64,000 bases of DNA, taken from contig NC_134825.1 in assembly GCF_004210375.1 (NCBI RefSeq), positions 65,525,558 to 65,589,557 on the forward strand. Reading direction: 5' to 3'. The position numbers and the translations under genes were made by a program. This document shows positions 23,001 to 37,400 of this stretch, piece after piece. Each line of letters starts with the position of its first letter. Within the stretch, counting starts at the first letter, position 1. Origin of the DNA: Tachypleus tridentatus (taxonomy: Eukaryota > Arthropoda > Merostomata > Xiphosura > Limulidae). Below the pieces are notes generated by a model. The model did not search any database. It saw only the letters and a list, made by a program, of their open reading frames with translations, and was not told the origin of the DNA.

Positions 23001-26000
23001 GTCAGAACACAAAATTATGCTTTTTATTTACAAGACAGGGTTTTCAAAGTAGTATCCATGTACATTTCTTAACAATTAAAGCTTTAAAAAAACTAAGTTA
23101 ATTATTAAAGCCTGTATGGAATGAATATTCTGTGAACTTGTTAAATATTCTTATAAACTGAATTAATTTTGTTAAATATATTAGATACTTTTTGTTACAT
23201 AAAATACTGCTGAAATATATATATATATTTTACAGCTTAGTATTTAATGAATTAAGTTACATGTAATTTCAGTAATGCAAATTAAAACCACTTATATTAC
23301 ATGCTTTCTGAGAATGTTAGCATAAGATCCACTGTACTTTATAAAGTATTTTCTACCCATCAAAGAGATACTTTATTCTTGAAAATTGGCAAGCCTTAAC
23401 AACCACAACATACTTTGATAGGATGGCATGTAACATAACTATATATAAACATTGTTTGGTGTTTCATAGGTAGTAGGATGTCATCATAAATAAATTCCCA
23501 TGGGAAAGGTATGCAACCACTCTTTTTGGTGCTAAATAATCATACACTCGTATCATAAAGATGTGTTTAGATCAGGTATTTAGAATTTTCAACAGAAATA
23601 CTGCTCATACTTAATGGCATTGGAAAGCAAAGGAATATGGATCAATGCAAGGTACAGGACTAACCATAAAAAAACCTGTGAAAAGTCATACCCCAACTGT
23701 GGAAAACAAATTAGTGTCTTTAAACAGGTGAGAATTCACAAATACAAAAGGTTATTGACAAAAGCCAACCACATGTATCTGGCACATTGTGTATAGCATA
23801 ACCAACAAGGATTGGTTTGGGAAAGTAGTACAAGTTTTCATGTGAACACAAGTTGGCTTCATGATGTCAAGTCAACCATAAAAACCTCATGCTGCTGGTT
23901 ATTGAAATGCTATTTGTGTTATTTCATTCATAGACATACTCGTTAAGTTGCCTATGTATTTTTCTGCAAATGGACTTAAAACAGATACTGGGAAACTAAT
24001 GGCTTTGTACACTAGATAGGTTATGGAAAGCTGTAAGGATGAGTGGTGTGTTTTGAACATAAATGAGTCTTTTGCAATACAAACTATATGCTTCAGAGCT
24101 ATTTTAAAAGATTCACAATCATCAGATAGTGTGTGAATGAATCTGGTGACATTGATTGTTATGATGTGGCAAGTCTCCAAAATCATTTTATTATAACATG
24201 CACAATCTTTGTACTTAGTAAAGTAAAACATTTTGAACATTTTATTAGTTTTAGTATATATGTAGAAATTAAGTTGTTTGGAATGTTGTGACATAAGTTT
24301 CTAGATAATTGAAACCATGTTTTTAATGTTAATTTTTACTTTCTGTACCACAAAATGAGTTATAACTAAAAGGTATAAGTGCTTTTGCATGAGATGTCAT
24401 GGTGATTAGGAATTGTCTATCTAATTTGTAGAACCAGAATATATCAATGTAAATGTAACTAATAAAGGAACAAAGGACCAAACATTTTGTCCTGCAAGCA
24501 AAGCCATCACTTCATATCCTGGTGGTTCTCCTCCTCAGTCACCTTCAATGTCAAACTATGGTTCTCAGTCAATATATTCAGCATGCCGACCCCAGTCATC
24601 AGCGGTAAGTCACAGAATGCCTATTGAAAATTGAGTAATACAAAACTAAAAGAATTGTATTGTAATACTAAATTTACCACAGCTAGTTCCTGAATTATAC
24701 ATAAAGTACTTCAAAATTATGTTGTTGGTTGTTAGGTTATCTAAACAAAGTATATTTTTCAAATAGATTTTCACAAAGTTAAAAAGATACAAAACAATAT
24801 TTTAACATATCTTTCACAGTTTTATGAAAATACCTCAAATACCAAATTAATAGATGGTTCAATGTGACATATGATAGTTTTTGTTTTTCATGTGGTGTTG
24901 AATATATTTCACAAAACATTAGGTTATTATCTGTATAATTAGCTGAAATGTTTTTATTGTTATATCAGGTAAAACAGTGGCTCACAATTTTTGCCATTTT
25001 CACTAATAAAACTGGATGGTTATTGGAATTTGTTGAGTGATTAAAATTGTGGAGTTGGTTATGTTTATGTAATTGATTATTTTGACTTGAGACTAAAACT
25101 CTATTTTTATGTTTGTGATTTTTTAAGACATTTTGAAACTCCCCTTCATTTAACATGATAAATATCTTCAGGTGTAATGATTTAGGATAGAAATTGTTTT
25201 TAATCCTAATTCATGAAAGTGTATTGCATATACAATGCAGTACCAAAACCTATAACAAGTTGAAAATGTATTTAGTAGCATTCTTTGGGTTTTTCAGTAC
25301 AAATTTCCACAAGACTAATAAAACCAGTTTTTGTTAATGAAAAAAATAGTAATTAATAACATTAATACAGTCTTATATGTAAAGATTGTAACCTGTATTG
25401 ACCTAAGCAAAATATTGCAAAGGAATAATTTTGGCTATGTTAATCACTTGTGTAGTTTTACATTTGAAAAATGTATGAAATAAGTACTCCATGTAGCAAA
25501 ATCTGCTTAATGAATATCAAAATTCTTGGTTGGATCATGTATTCTTGAACATGTTTCAAAAAAATTTTCTTTTGAACAATAAAAGATGTTTGTAATTTAC
25601 TAACACCTGATACAGGGTTTATTACCATAACTACCCATGTTCATTTTTTTGTTACAAGTAATGTGTAAACATTGTTGAACTTCTAAACTTTACAAGTTGT
25701 AATGGTGTTATTGTATATGATTCTTTATAGTTAATATATTAATATCCTTAAGAAAACCCCAGTTTTTCAAACTTTCCAAAAATTGAATTAATTCTGGGTA
25801 TTGTGCCATCTGTGTGCATTTTCAAAGCTTGTTTCACAAATAAAACAGTTGAACCTTTCCACAGAACATATCAGTAATTATGCTTCCTTGCAGACACAAT
25901 ATTTGTCTGTCTGCAAGAATTTTGAAATGAACAAATGCATTCTGGCTATAATATCAGAAAGCATGGGTACAAGAGGCCCATATGCTAAGCTATTATCTCT

Positions 26001-29000
26001 GAATGAGGAAGCTTGTTACTTAGCAATGGTACCAAGTGAAAGACACTGTCAGACAATGAGTTCTATACTATTACTCGTATATTAATATGTAGATTATTGC
26101 ACGTTTCAATTTGTTAAACAGTTGGTAGTGTTGTTAGATGTTGATCCTTTCAGAAATTGCAACTCAAAAAGGACACTTTATAGTGACATTCAATAAACTT
26201 TAAACAAGTACTGCTATAAGAAGTTTCAAATTCTGTATCTTAGGAAAACAGAAATGCAAATTAATATGCAAATACAAGAAAGCAATGTACAATAATTTAT
26301 CCACTAAAGTTTATCAGGGAAAATTACCATAATAATGATAGAATAAAAACACAACTTTTTTTTTTTTACTTTATATTAATATAAACTCATTAGAGTTGCT
26401 TTGATATTGATTTTTTTAAAGACATACTTCAGGTTCTGATCAAATTTATATTCTGTGGTTGGGTACAGTATGAAAGTTGCTTGTAGAATAACAGGGGTAA
26501 AAAATATTGCTGATTAGTACAAATACAGCTACATTCTCTGAACACTTGTGGAAGGAAAGATGTAAAAATTTTTAAATCGGGATTGGTCAAGTTAATGCAT
26601 TATGATTGCTACATTGTAAATGCAGCTTATGTATAGATAATTGACTACAGAGGAAGGTTTTTATAGTATTATATATGATATACAGTACAATGCAAAATCA
26701 AATTTGTTTTTGTTTTACCTTAAATTGATTGATATTTGAAAATTTGATACCATTATTAATTTACTGATTGTTATTGTTCATTAAAAACTGAGTAGTAGAT
26801 TTACATTTGTAATTTACCACATGATTTAAAGCATTACATGACTAAATTAATGAATTACACTGCTTCATGAGCATTTGCTCTATGAACAGAGTTTTAGGTT
26901 TGAGAATGCCAGTGCCTATCACACCCTTCACTAGTATACACAGATTGTGGACAGTGAGAAAAGGCTGTGTTACAAACATTATGAAACAGCTCAGTCCATG
27001 ATGTGAGTGCATTATGGTACTTTTATGGGAGAACCCAAATGCAGGAACAGTCTGCACTCTCTGCCTGGAAAGGCTGTTCTTGTTGACTATACATAATTTT
27101 CTTCATCTATGTAAATTTTGCTAACAATTGTAGTAAAATTTCAAAACTCAACTTACAAGCAAGACACTCTGATACACCAAACAACAACACAATATTGTAT
27201 TGCAGCTTACCATTTATCCCTAACATCAGAAATAATCAACACTCGAGAAATCCTGCCATTAAACATAAAATTCCTGTTGACTTTAAATTTACCCAAAACT
27301 TGACTCTGAACTAAAATCATTTTTAAATAAAAGTTACATAATCACACAATATCAACATTATAAAATAACATTCAAAAACTGTAAACTTCTGCATTGAAGA
27401 AACCAGAAGAAAACTGGAAACCATATTCACTTAACATATAATAAAATCTCTTACATTTAACACCATTGCAATTAAAATACAACTGCAAGATATCTATACA
27501 AAACACTGGAATTTTAAACAAAGAACCTAACATCAATGAAAGCAGAGTAAAGAAAGTTATAACTGAACAAAACAGCTCAAACTTAATACCTCAGGGTACC
27601 AAGATACCTATACTAGGCTGTGTAGGAAACTCCTGTCATGTAACCTCTTTGTTCCATCTTGTATATATACATTCACATGGCTGTGTAAATTATTTGTACC
27701 TATAGATTGCATAATTGTGTCAAAACATTATTTTTTTATAATAGTTTTTTTATTGTGTTGTTAAGCTGTCGACAAACTTTGATTTTATTTTATGAGCGGG
27801 TTCATCATCATAAAATTTGCATTGAAAATTTAAACTTTGTTCATTTTATACTAATTAGTATAGCATAAACTCATAGCCAATAATCCATATTTTAATATAC
27901 AAGTTTTAAGTTCTTGATTTTATATGGCAATATTAAAAAATATCCTGAATTTACTCTAGTACAAGAATGTGATAGTTTTTTTCTTTTCTCATCCCTTCTA
28001 CTCTAATTTATTTATCCCTACAAGAAGTCAAATTTAACGTCTTGTTCACAACTGGTATGTGATAGCACACGTACTGCAAGTAGCTGAGTTCTGGGTGAGA
28101 ACCATTTTGTCTTTACTGTTCTTGACCCTGAAAGTGAGGCATGTACATAGACGTTAATTTGTTGTTATTCTGGATACTTCACTTTGGAGCTTATGTACAC
28201 CACATAACCTATCTGTGCAACATCTGTGTGGCAAGGTTTGTTGCAAGAAAATTCAAGATGTATTTTTTTTTTTACTTGGATTGTTATCAAGTCAATTAAA
28301 TTATGCAATTTTTTTTCCAAGTTGTATGACTCAAGTCTACAACTATGCTAAAGTAGTCCAAGAACTGGTAATCATTGCTTTTGGCCAATTGCCAAATGGT
28401 AGTTTAAAGTTAGAGATGGTAGTAGATAGCTTTCATTGCTTTGCCACATCTCGGTAACAAATAATGCGTATAATATCCCTATCACTGAAAGAGCAAGCAT
28501 ATTTGATTGCAATGGGAGTTGTTCCTCATACCCTATAATCATGAGGCAACCCCTCAGTTGCTGTGCTATACCAGCCCAAAGTTTAACAGATATGAATTAT
28601 TCAAAAAAGTAATAAAGAGAAACTCCAGTGGCAAACATTCTATTACTTGATAATTTTTTGTGATACTAAGGAATTTATTTGATGCTCATAAATAATAGAG
28701 TTAATCCTTAGCTATATTCACAAGCATGAACTCTCTCTTTCAACAGTTTTTTAAAAGCATACGTGAACTTTTACCTCCAGTATATATTTTGTGTGCTTAT
28801 AAAAAGGGCAAAAGCTGTGAACAATCTTTTACATAATGTTTTATTGTTGGCTCATATCACAGTAGTACTATGCTTGTTGATATCTATAATTATGGAATGG
28901 CCTAAAATATAAAGCATAAGAATATTTTATAGCAAAATTCTGTGCAAGTAATAGTGGAAAAAATATGACCCAAAGATTAATGATTTAGTTGAGTGTAAAT

Positions 29001-31435
29001 AGAATAATTTAAATGTAGAAACTATGATATCTTACATTATCCAGTAACTAGAAAACAGCTTTGTATACTGTTAGTGCAAATAAGCCTTGTAATTCCTATT
29101 AAATAGTAGTTAACTTTTACTATTTTTCTCACTGGAAAGCACTTCTGAACTATCTATGCATTTTATTCAAAGTATCAAGTTTTTATAAAGCTTGTAGCAT
29201 ATTTGAATATCATTGAAATAAATGCTAATTGTCTTAGAGTGATAATTTGTGGTGTGCATGCTAGTGAGATCACAGGAAGCATGAATTTATGGTCACTTCA
29301 GGTGTGATATCTATGCAAAGTGGTCACAATTGATGAAACTGTTATAAACTGCTGAACAAAGCTGTCCAAAATTAAACATGGCAACATAGTTTTAGATGGC
29401 ACCTGTCAAGTCCAGAAATGTAGTAATACTTCATGATACTCAACACTCTCTAGTCTTCCACTGGTACAGCTGTAACTCTATGGATTTACAATGATAAAAT
29501 TAGGGTCATCTGCTGGGTCATCACTGGGTCATCTGCTGTATCCACCAAGGGTGGATTTGCAAAAAAAAAACACACAATTGATTTTAGGTATCTCCATAGT
29601 GAAAAATGAAGTGGTCCATCAAACAGTATATAACTGTATTGAATATTGGACAGCTTTTTCTTTCTTTCTTTCTATTTATTACAAGTTAGTTTTTACAACA
29701 AGGAAGATTGTTTTAGAACAGGTACAATGTTTTGGTCACTAGCACAATCATTATTAAGTGATTGAGAATGATTGCACCAGTGATCAAAATGCCATACTTG
29801 TTCTACAAAAATCCTTGTAAAAGTTGTAACTTGTAATATAATAATATTCACTAAGTAAATTGAAAATGAAACTATTAAATGAGACAGCTTTGTTCAGCTA
29901 TTTATCATATATGCTTAAGATGGGGGCTGTTGTTGACTGAGATCAGGTGTGCCTTTTAGTTTAAAATGACCAGTTTCACATTTTCTATGGTATTGTTTTT
30001 TATCCACCTAGAATCATTACTGTATGTTGAGTAGCAATCAAATTTTAATGAGATAAGTCAATTAATAGCTTATTTTATTTTTAGTATGCGCAATACAATT
30101 TGTAAAATATTTTAATACAAAGAAAGTCACTAGACTATTGAACTCAAGATTTTTATTATTCACAAAATTTTGTCTACAAATGAAATCATAAAAATATATT
30201 TTTAATCTTCTACTTTTAATACTTTATTTTTAATGTGTTGAGTGTTTGTAACAGTAAAGGTGTGTATTTTACTTTGTTTTACTCTGCTATTAACAAAATA
30301 TTGGATTGAAAATAACTGGATTATAGATAGAAAATTACAAGTGTTATTTCTTTCTGTTTATTAGCAAGTGTGAAAAGAAATTTTGGTATAAGATAAGATG
30401 AGCAGTGTAAGAAACCTATAAAACATACTTGTTCCTATCTAATACCAACAGCCTTATAAAATAAAAACAAATTAATTGATTCAAATAATTCAGTAAATTT
30501 TATCTCTGTGTTTCATTTTTATTCATGATAAGTGATGTATGAGCATTTCAGTTGATTTGTATTTTTTAATATCTTTATCTAGCTAAAATTTGTTAACTCT
30601 GATTAAAACTTGCAGAGTAACTATGATTCAGATTCTATTTATGAACCCATAACTCCTCGGCCACCAAGTCAAATGTCTTCACGATCTACCTACAGCATGG
30701 GAAGTGGAGGTTCATCACTGTATTCTTCTTACTATCCAGCTCTGGGTAGGAACAAGCCTGGTTCTGTTACTGGTACACAATCTCTTGGAAGAGGTTCAGC
30801 AGGTCAGGAGAGTGAAGTTGATCAGCTCACAGAGCTTTTGGTTCAAAGTATGGATGGTTCCAGAGATTCTCTCTGTTTTGGTAGGTAAAGGTATAATTTT
30901 GGACAATGAGAGCTTGTTTCTTATTATTATTTTGTTATTGTTGATCATTTTTATTTGAAACAATTGCTTAGGTAAACTCTTAATATGCCATCTAATGCTT
31001 AGTTTAGTTCATAAAGAATATAAATATTCTTGAAACTTGTTTCTATCTATAAATTATTTAATTGTGATTAGAAAATTTCATCAGTATTACTTTGTTACTG
31101 AACCACACTTTTTTACTGATTAAACTCCAATAAATACTCAAATTTACATTTCAGTTGTCATTAAAATAATGAAACAGGTGATTGTCATTGTAATTTAAGT
31201 AAATGTTGATTTCATTACATATATTCCTCTGACAAAGTTGCTTTCCTAAATAATTTGTTTCAGCTAAATGTTTTAATTTCATTGTTACTTGTGTTTTGGA
31301 TTAGACATCTGCAGGTGTTGTCACTGTTTAGCAAAAGACCAGATACATTTTAATGATATGCATATTTTTCAAAAATACAACTTCTACACAACATGAGGAT
31401 TTGGTACTTCTAAACTAAAGAAGAGGAGAAAAGTT

Positions 31436-31469
<34 letters not shown>

Positions 31470-34400
31470 AAAGAAACATCATGTTACAGAAAATTAACTA
31501 ATTGTATATATATTCTAAATATCACTGTTATCATTGCAAATTGGTTCAAAAGTACAACTGCGAGTGGAGATAATTTGAATAGTAACCTACTGTATTAAAA
31601 CTAATCACAATTAAAGCTTGGTAGTTAGTGCTAATTAATGAATTGCCAGGCTCAATAATCAATTGTGTTCACATTAATCTAATTTTCCTATTTCCAGCCT
31701 TTTTTTAAAGTAAGTTTAAAAGTACCCTTTGTTTATTATGACATCTTCAGGTACAATAATTTGGGATTAATTTACTTTTTTAATCCTAATTGTTCATGAA
31801 TAAAATGCATATGTATACAGTGTGTATATATTGATGGAAATAAAAGTATTTCATGACATTTTCAAACTTTCTATACAAAATTAAATTTTATTTTTGCATG
31901 AAAACATTTCACAAAAGATTTTAGGAAACGTAGTTTTGGTCAGAGACCTATCTCATATCAGTTAATTTTGGAATGTCTTACATTGTTTAGATGAAAGTTA
32001 ATTTCAAAACACATTTAAGAATACTCTAAATCTGATCAACAATACTGATACTCTTTTGTTTTTTATTCATACGTATATGAATTCTTTTTTTATTTACTTT
32101 ACACCACTTATTGCACTTAATGTTCAGTTCTAATAAGAGTTACCAGATTTGCCAGCAATTTAAAATTTCTAGGTACCTACCTTGTAGCTAAGTATTGAAA
32201 AATGTCACTTAACATGACAGCTTCTTAGGTATTGGACATTGCAATTCTCATTCAGGTCATCACAGAGACTGCAGTTCTGTTGTTGTTACTATACATACAT
32301 TACAGATTCCATTGAAATGTGCTTTATATAACCTTAAATTACTATATTGATATAAACAGTTGTTTTGTATAAGGTGAAATTACCCTATAGGGTTAATAAT
32401 CTAAAAGAACAAACCAGAATTTACTATTATGGATTATATATTGTTGCAAGTCTCTGCAGTATGGCTTAAACTAACCATACATATATCAATCATAAAATCT
32501 GGCTGTTGGACTTGCCTATTCTCTTGACTGTAATGGCAAAACTCTAAAGGTAGATCCATTATACCTTGATTTTAATTCTCTTAATATTAATTTATTACCC
32601 TCATGATGCTGACTTCATGTCTGGCATAATTCCAAGTTAGCTCAAATCAAAGTTATGGTCTGCAGACAGATTCATTACAAAGAATGCTCACATAAACAAG
32701 ATTGAAAATGTTTTAATTGATAAACTTAGCTTATTTTTCTGGGCATGTTTAGAAGAGAATGTATAAAACATTTAGGATCTGGGTTGTTTTTTCTAGGCTC
32801 AATCTAGTTATTACAAAGATTTTTTTTTAAATTAGGTCTTATTATGACAGTTTTAATTAGTCTACTTATAAATTGATTATATAATACAGAATAAATTTTG
32901 TGTAGTGCATTTGATTTGTTACCTTAAAATGATTGGTCTTGGCAAATTTTAATGCTATATTATTTTATGGTGAATTGAATTTTTTTTTTTTTTTTTACAT
33001 TTAAATGTGTAACTTGGGACTTGATGGGTAAAATATGCTATTTCATTAGCATTTGCTATGAACAGAGTTGTGGGTTTGATGTATAATAGTGCCTGTTATA
33101 ATTCTCTGGAACACAACTTCAGGAAAATAAAATATGTGATGCATAACACATGTACAATGTAGAAACGGTTATAAAAGTTATAAGTTACAATGTACAAACA
33201 ATAACTTTACACCTTATTCAATATTAAAAAATATAATTAGTTTAGGAATGTAACAATGTAAAAAATAAAAGCAGTAAATTTACACTACTTGTCATTTTTG
33301 CAGCTCAAGTTGATATGCATACTGCTGATTGATTGTCTCACCTCTAATCAGAAGTTTATTATAAGGGATAGTAGCAAATATCTGTAGTAGTTTTGCCATA
33401 TCTCAAAAATAAATAAGGATTGAGGGACAAGCAGAAATAAAACCCGACATCCCAAAATTATGAGGTGTAGCACCCACATAATGACTAGATTATGCTGACC
33501 CAAATTTGAGAAAACATGAATTAATCAAGACAGTAATTAGGGAGAAGTCATAAAATGGCAACATTTCAATTACTTGGAAGCTTGGAGCATTCAGTAACCC
33601 TAATTTTAATTATTTGATAATTTGTTACATTATTCAGTGTAATTGAGGCTCAGTTAATCATTCAGTTCTGATTACAATCAAGTATTTAGTTCTTTTGATT
33701 ATATGTCACTGCAAAAATGTTTTATTAAATAATACATACAAACTAATTAATGAATTAGATAATTCTTGTAAATATCCATGTGAAAACCAAAGTGTGATGT
33801 GTGATTCCAATAAATTAATAGTTTTGTTTTCTTCCATAAGCAAGAATTGTAAAGTTTTTCAACTGAAAACCTTTCTAAAGTCCAAAGTGATTTAATATAT
33901 TGATGTAATTAGTGATTGTGTTTGGAATGTTGGAAAACAAAACATCCAATAAACTTGGAGTACATAGGCAGAATTTGACAAATTTTGAATAAATATCTTG
34001 TAGCTAGCACTCGGCACTGAATTATTTATAAGAAGAGGAAATAATTTGAAAGTAAAAGTAAACCTTGAACATTTGTTTTTTATCCAACAATAATATTCCT
34101 TGTAGTATTATAATAGGTCTAATTCATACTCATTTTAGTTCTTAGATTTAAAGTTTTGTTGCAATTATTCATGCAACCGTAGATGTGCAGAATAAAATTC
34201 TAGCTTTAAAAAATGGGTTTAATAAGTATTTTAAAATAGTCATGAACTATAGATACGGCCCAGCATGTCCAGGTGGTTAAAGTGCTCATCTCTTAATCTG
34301 AGTATCTCATATTTGAATCCCTGTTACACTAAACATTGCTTGCTCTTTCAGCTGTTGGAGCATTATAATGTTACAGTCAATCCCACTATTTGTTGGTAAA

Positions 34401-37400
34401 AGAATAGCCCAAGAGTTGGTGGTGATGACTAGCTGCCTTCCCTCTAGTCTTACACTGCTAAATTAGGGATGGGTAGTGCAAATAGCCTTCATATAGCTTT
34501 GCGCAAAATTGAAAAACAAACAAACTATAGATATAGCTGCATTGTATTTCAAAACAATACATTTTATAGTATATTTGGTCCATTAGCCATTCTAGGTCAT
34601 TTCCATTTTTGTTTTTTCAAGTTATGATCTTGATATCCATATTCTACTGGAGAGCCTATACTAGGTTATTGTTCTGTGAAATTAAGTACATATTAAAAAA
34701 CTGAAAATTGTTATTTTCTTGGTGTGGATACTCCCCCCCCCCTGCGTTTCTGATTTGTTTTTTTATTTCTTCTTGCATTGCTTATGGTCATCTTAAATCA
34801 GGAAGATGAAACTGGTATTAGGTAAGGATGAGTAGTTTCAGTGCTAACTTTTACCACAGCTCCTTGTGATAACTGTTTAAAATACTAATATTTGTTACAG
34901 ATTTGACTTGAACAGTTATCCATTGAAAAACTTTAGGTTTAAGTTTATTGCCAGTTCAAATTATCAAATTCAGTATATTACAAATCTGTTCTCAAAAAAT
35001 CTTTCTCCTTTCAATTAGTAAATATACAAGAGCATTATTTCTGAGACTCTCATCTAGTAAATGTGCTAAAAAATGCACACATTTTTCAGAAAAAAAAATT
35101 GATTTCTTTCATAATCCATGAACAATATTTATTGATAGGAAAAATATAATTGATTCAATTTTTTTTCTTCTGATTCTTCATTACTCCCACTTTTGCTAAG
35201 CAGTGCAAGCTAATTTTTCCTTTGGTGTTTCTTATTTTCTTGAATATTGAGAAGTCCATTCAAATTTTTGAGGCTTTCAGTAGTGCATACCTCTATTTTA
35301 ACATTATTAAAAGCATTGCAAAATGATTAATTATCTAGATGTCATTTGTAATGTAAAATTGAAGGTTTTAAGAGGAAATGTATATTTGGTGAAAGGATGT
35401 CTTTTAGTAGACTTTAGTGTACAGCAATCATTACAAAAGAATTATTAATGCTAATGTTTAGTGTATGAATTTTTCTTCTCTGAAGGGATAACTCAAATGC
35501 ACTTGATCATTGTCACTTATAAAGAAGCTGTATTTTAGTAGATTCTAATTTCCTGACAGCTAAGTGCTTAGTGAATTTAATTTGCAAGCTTGCACAATAC
35601 TTAGGATACAGAATTACTGTCTTTTTATTTATATCAATCAATATTTTTGGAGTCCCATTATTGCATTATTTTATGTTTTTATCTGTTATGCCCCTTTGTT
35701 GAGGGTAAAAAACTGACAAAAACATTGGAAGAAGTCACTAATTTTCTATGCAAACTGCAGAAATTGATGGAATTAGCTGCAGTGTTAATTTTGCTTTTTG
35801 AGTTTTTTGTATGATTCAAATTTTATGAACCACGAGTAATTTAGTTTGTTAATAGTGTAGGAAAATATGCTTCGAAAGTCACTGTGGTCAATATTAATTA
35901 CACATATGTAAGTATTTGAAATTTTAGTGACAATAGCAGTGTATAGTATTTGTATTTAACGTGTGCCATTTTTCCGCTAAAACGCGGATTTCCGCAGTTT
36001 TCAAACGGCCAACGATCACCCACGAGATTCGTGTAAATTCGAGGAGAAAATATGAGCGATTTGGGGGCTGGGTAGGTGGTTTTTGAGGAGAAATCATATT
36101 TTTTCAATGTTTATTGCAGAAAAAAAAAAATCTGACCGCCATCTTGGAGGCAGTCTCGTAGCAGGTCTCGTGGTCTGGTATCGTGTGCATACCAGACGAT
36201 AAAATATTCTCTACGCTCCAAAGAAACAACAGCGATTGAAATGTTTAAAAGGAAAAATGTTCATTTTGATCCTGTAGACAAGAGAATGTGTAAGGACATT
36301 AGATCAGCAGCTTCAAAGTATACCTCAAAGCTGAGGGAGAATCAGAAGAAAAGGGCAGAAAGGCTTGAGGCCTATGGTTTTGTGAAATCTGGCCCAGCCA
36401 CCTTGGCTAAAGAAAAAGTCCAGAAAGCCGCAGAGGCACAGAGAGCTGCCCATTCAGAGAAGGAGAGAAAAAAAGCTCGGAAGAGAGCACTGGAAACCCT
36501 TGTCTCGAAAAAGAGGAAAGTAGCCAAGATTGATTAAAGGAAATTAAGTGATTTGAAATTTGACTGTAATTTATGCAGCAGAGCAGAAGTTGATATCAGT
36601 GACTGAAAAACATTTTATTATTATGTGCAGCATACAGTGCCAGTGGTTTATTTTAAAGCATATCATTAATTTTATTTTGAAGCAATGTCAAAGCTTTCCT
36701 TGATTTGCTGTTTCAGTTTGTATTGTGAAAGAATGAAAAATATACTGATATTGAGGTAACAGTAATTTACTGACAAGATTGTATAGATGAACAAGTTTTA
36801 CTGTAGGTAGTCATGTAGAGTAATTTTAAGTAATTTGAAATTTTAATGGAATACATGCAGCAGAGCAGTAGTTGTTGATGTCAGTGACTGTACAAAATTT
36901 AATTTCTGAGGCATATCACTGATATCAGTAGTTTAATATTGAACCATATCAGTAGTTGAATTTTTAAGCAATGTCATAGCTTTCCTTCATATGCTGTTTT
37001 AGTTTGTATTGTCAATTTGTGAAAGAATGGAAAATTCACTGACATTAAGGTACCAGTAGTATAATGACAAGATTGCATAGATGAACAATTTGAACTGTAG
37101 GTAGTCATGATTAGTCAAAAGAGTAATTTTATGTGATTTGAAAATTGTATGGAATATATGCAGCAGAGAAGTAGTTATTGGCAATGACTGTAAAACATTT
37201 AATTGGCAGCATACCAGTAGTTGATGATGATGATGTTATTGATGACAAAAAGGATAATAATGAAATGATTTGTATTTGAAATATTTACTGAGTTATTTTG
37301 GCTTTATTAACTAATATTACTAATATATTTTGATTTAGAAAAAACTTAAAATGAATAAATAGCAAATAAACAGTCTTAAATTTCATTTATTTACTTTTTA

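Larger units (their letters stand above)
24605..30615. other. LIM gene intron 2
   Basis: 6.0 kb. Contains two repeat fragments described separately (26,855-27,060 and 28,340-28,590). Between 27,110 and 27,600 base composition shifts to A/C-rich on this strand, which suggests an old unassigned insert. No exon recognised. Confidence 0.55.
30881..34250. other. LIM gene intron 3, first part
   Basis: Contains a (GT)n(GA)n microsatellite at about 31,433-31,468 and repeat copies at 33,043-33,095 and 33,330-33,515. No coding exon recognised. Confidence 0.5.

Noticed and set aside
23614-23796. Small ORF with a C2H2-finger-like phrase ([15 protein letters not shown])
   Set aside because: Only one incomplete finger: the final histidine is missing and no second finger or linker is found. 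It lies in LIM intron 1, so it is at best a worn fragment.
24000-24294. 131-codon minus-strand ORF in intron 1
   Set aside because: AT-rich composition, Cys/Tyr/Phe-rich and without domain-like pattern; a chance ORF in intronic DNA is more likely.
27118-27705. Coding exon or retroelement in the A/C-rich stretch
   Set aside because: Open frames are present, but I could find no family motif, splice signals or repeat copy.
36241-36537. Calling the small basic ORF a histone-like or ribosomal protein
   Set aside because: Basic composition alone is not evidence. No motif of those families is visible.
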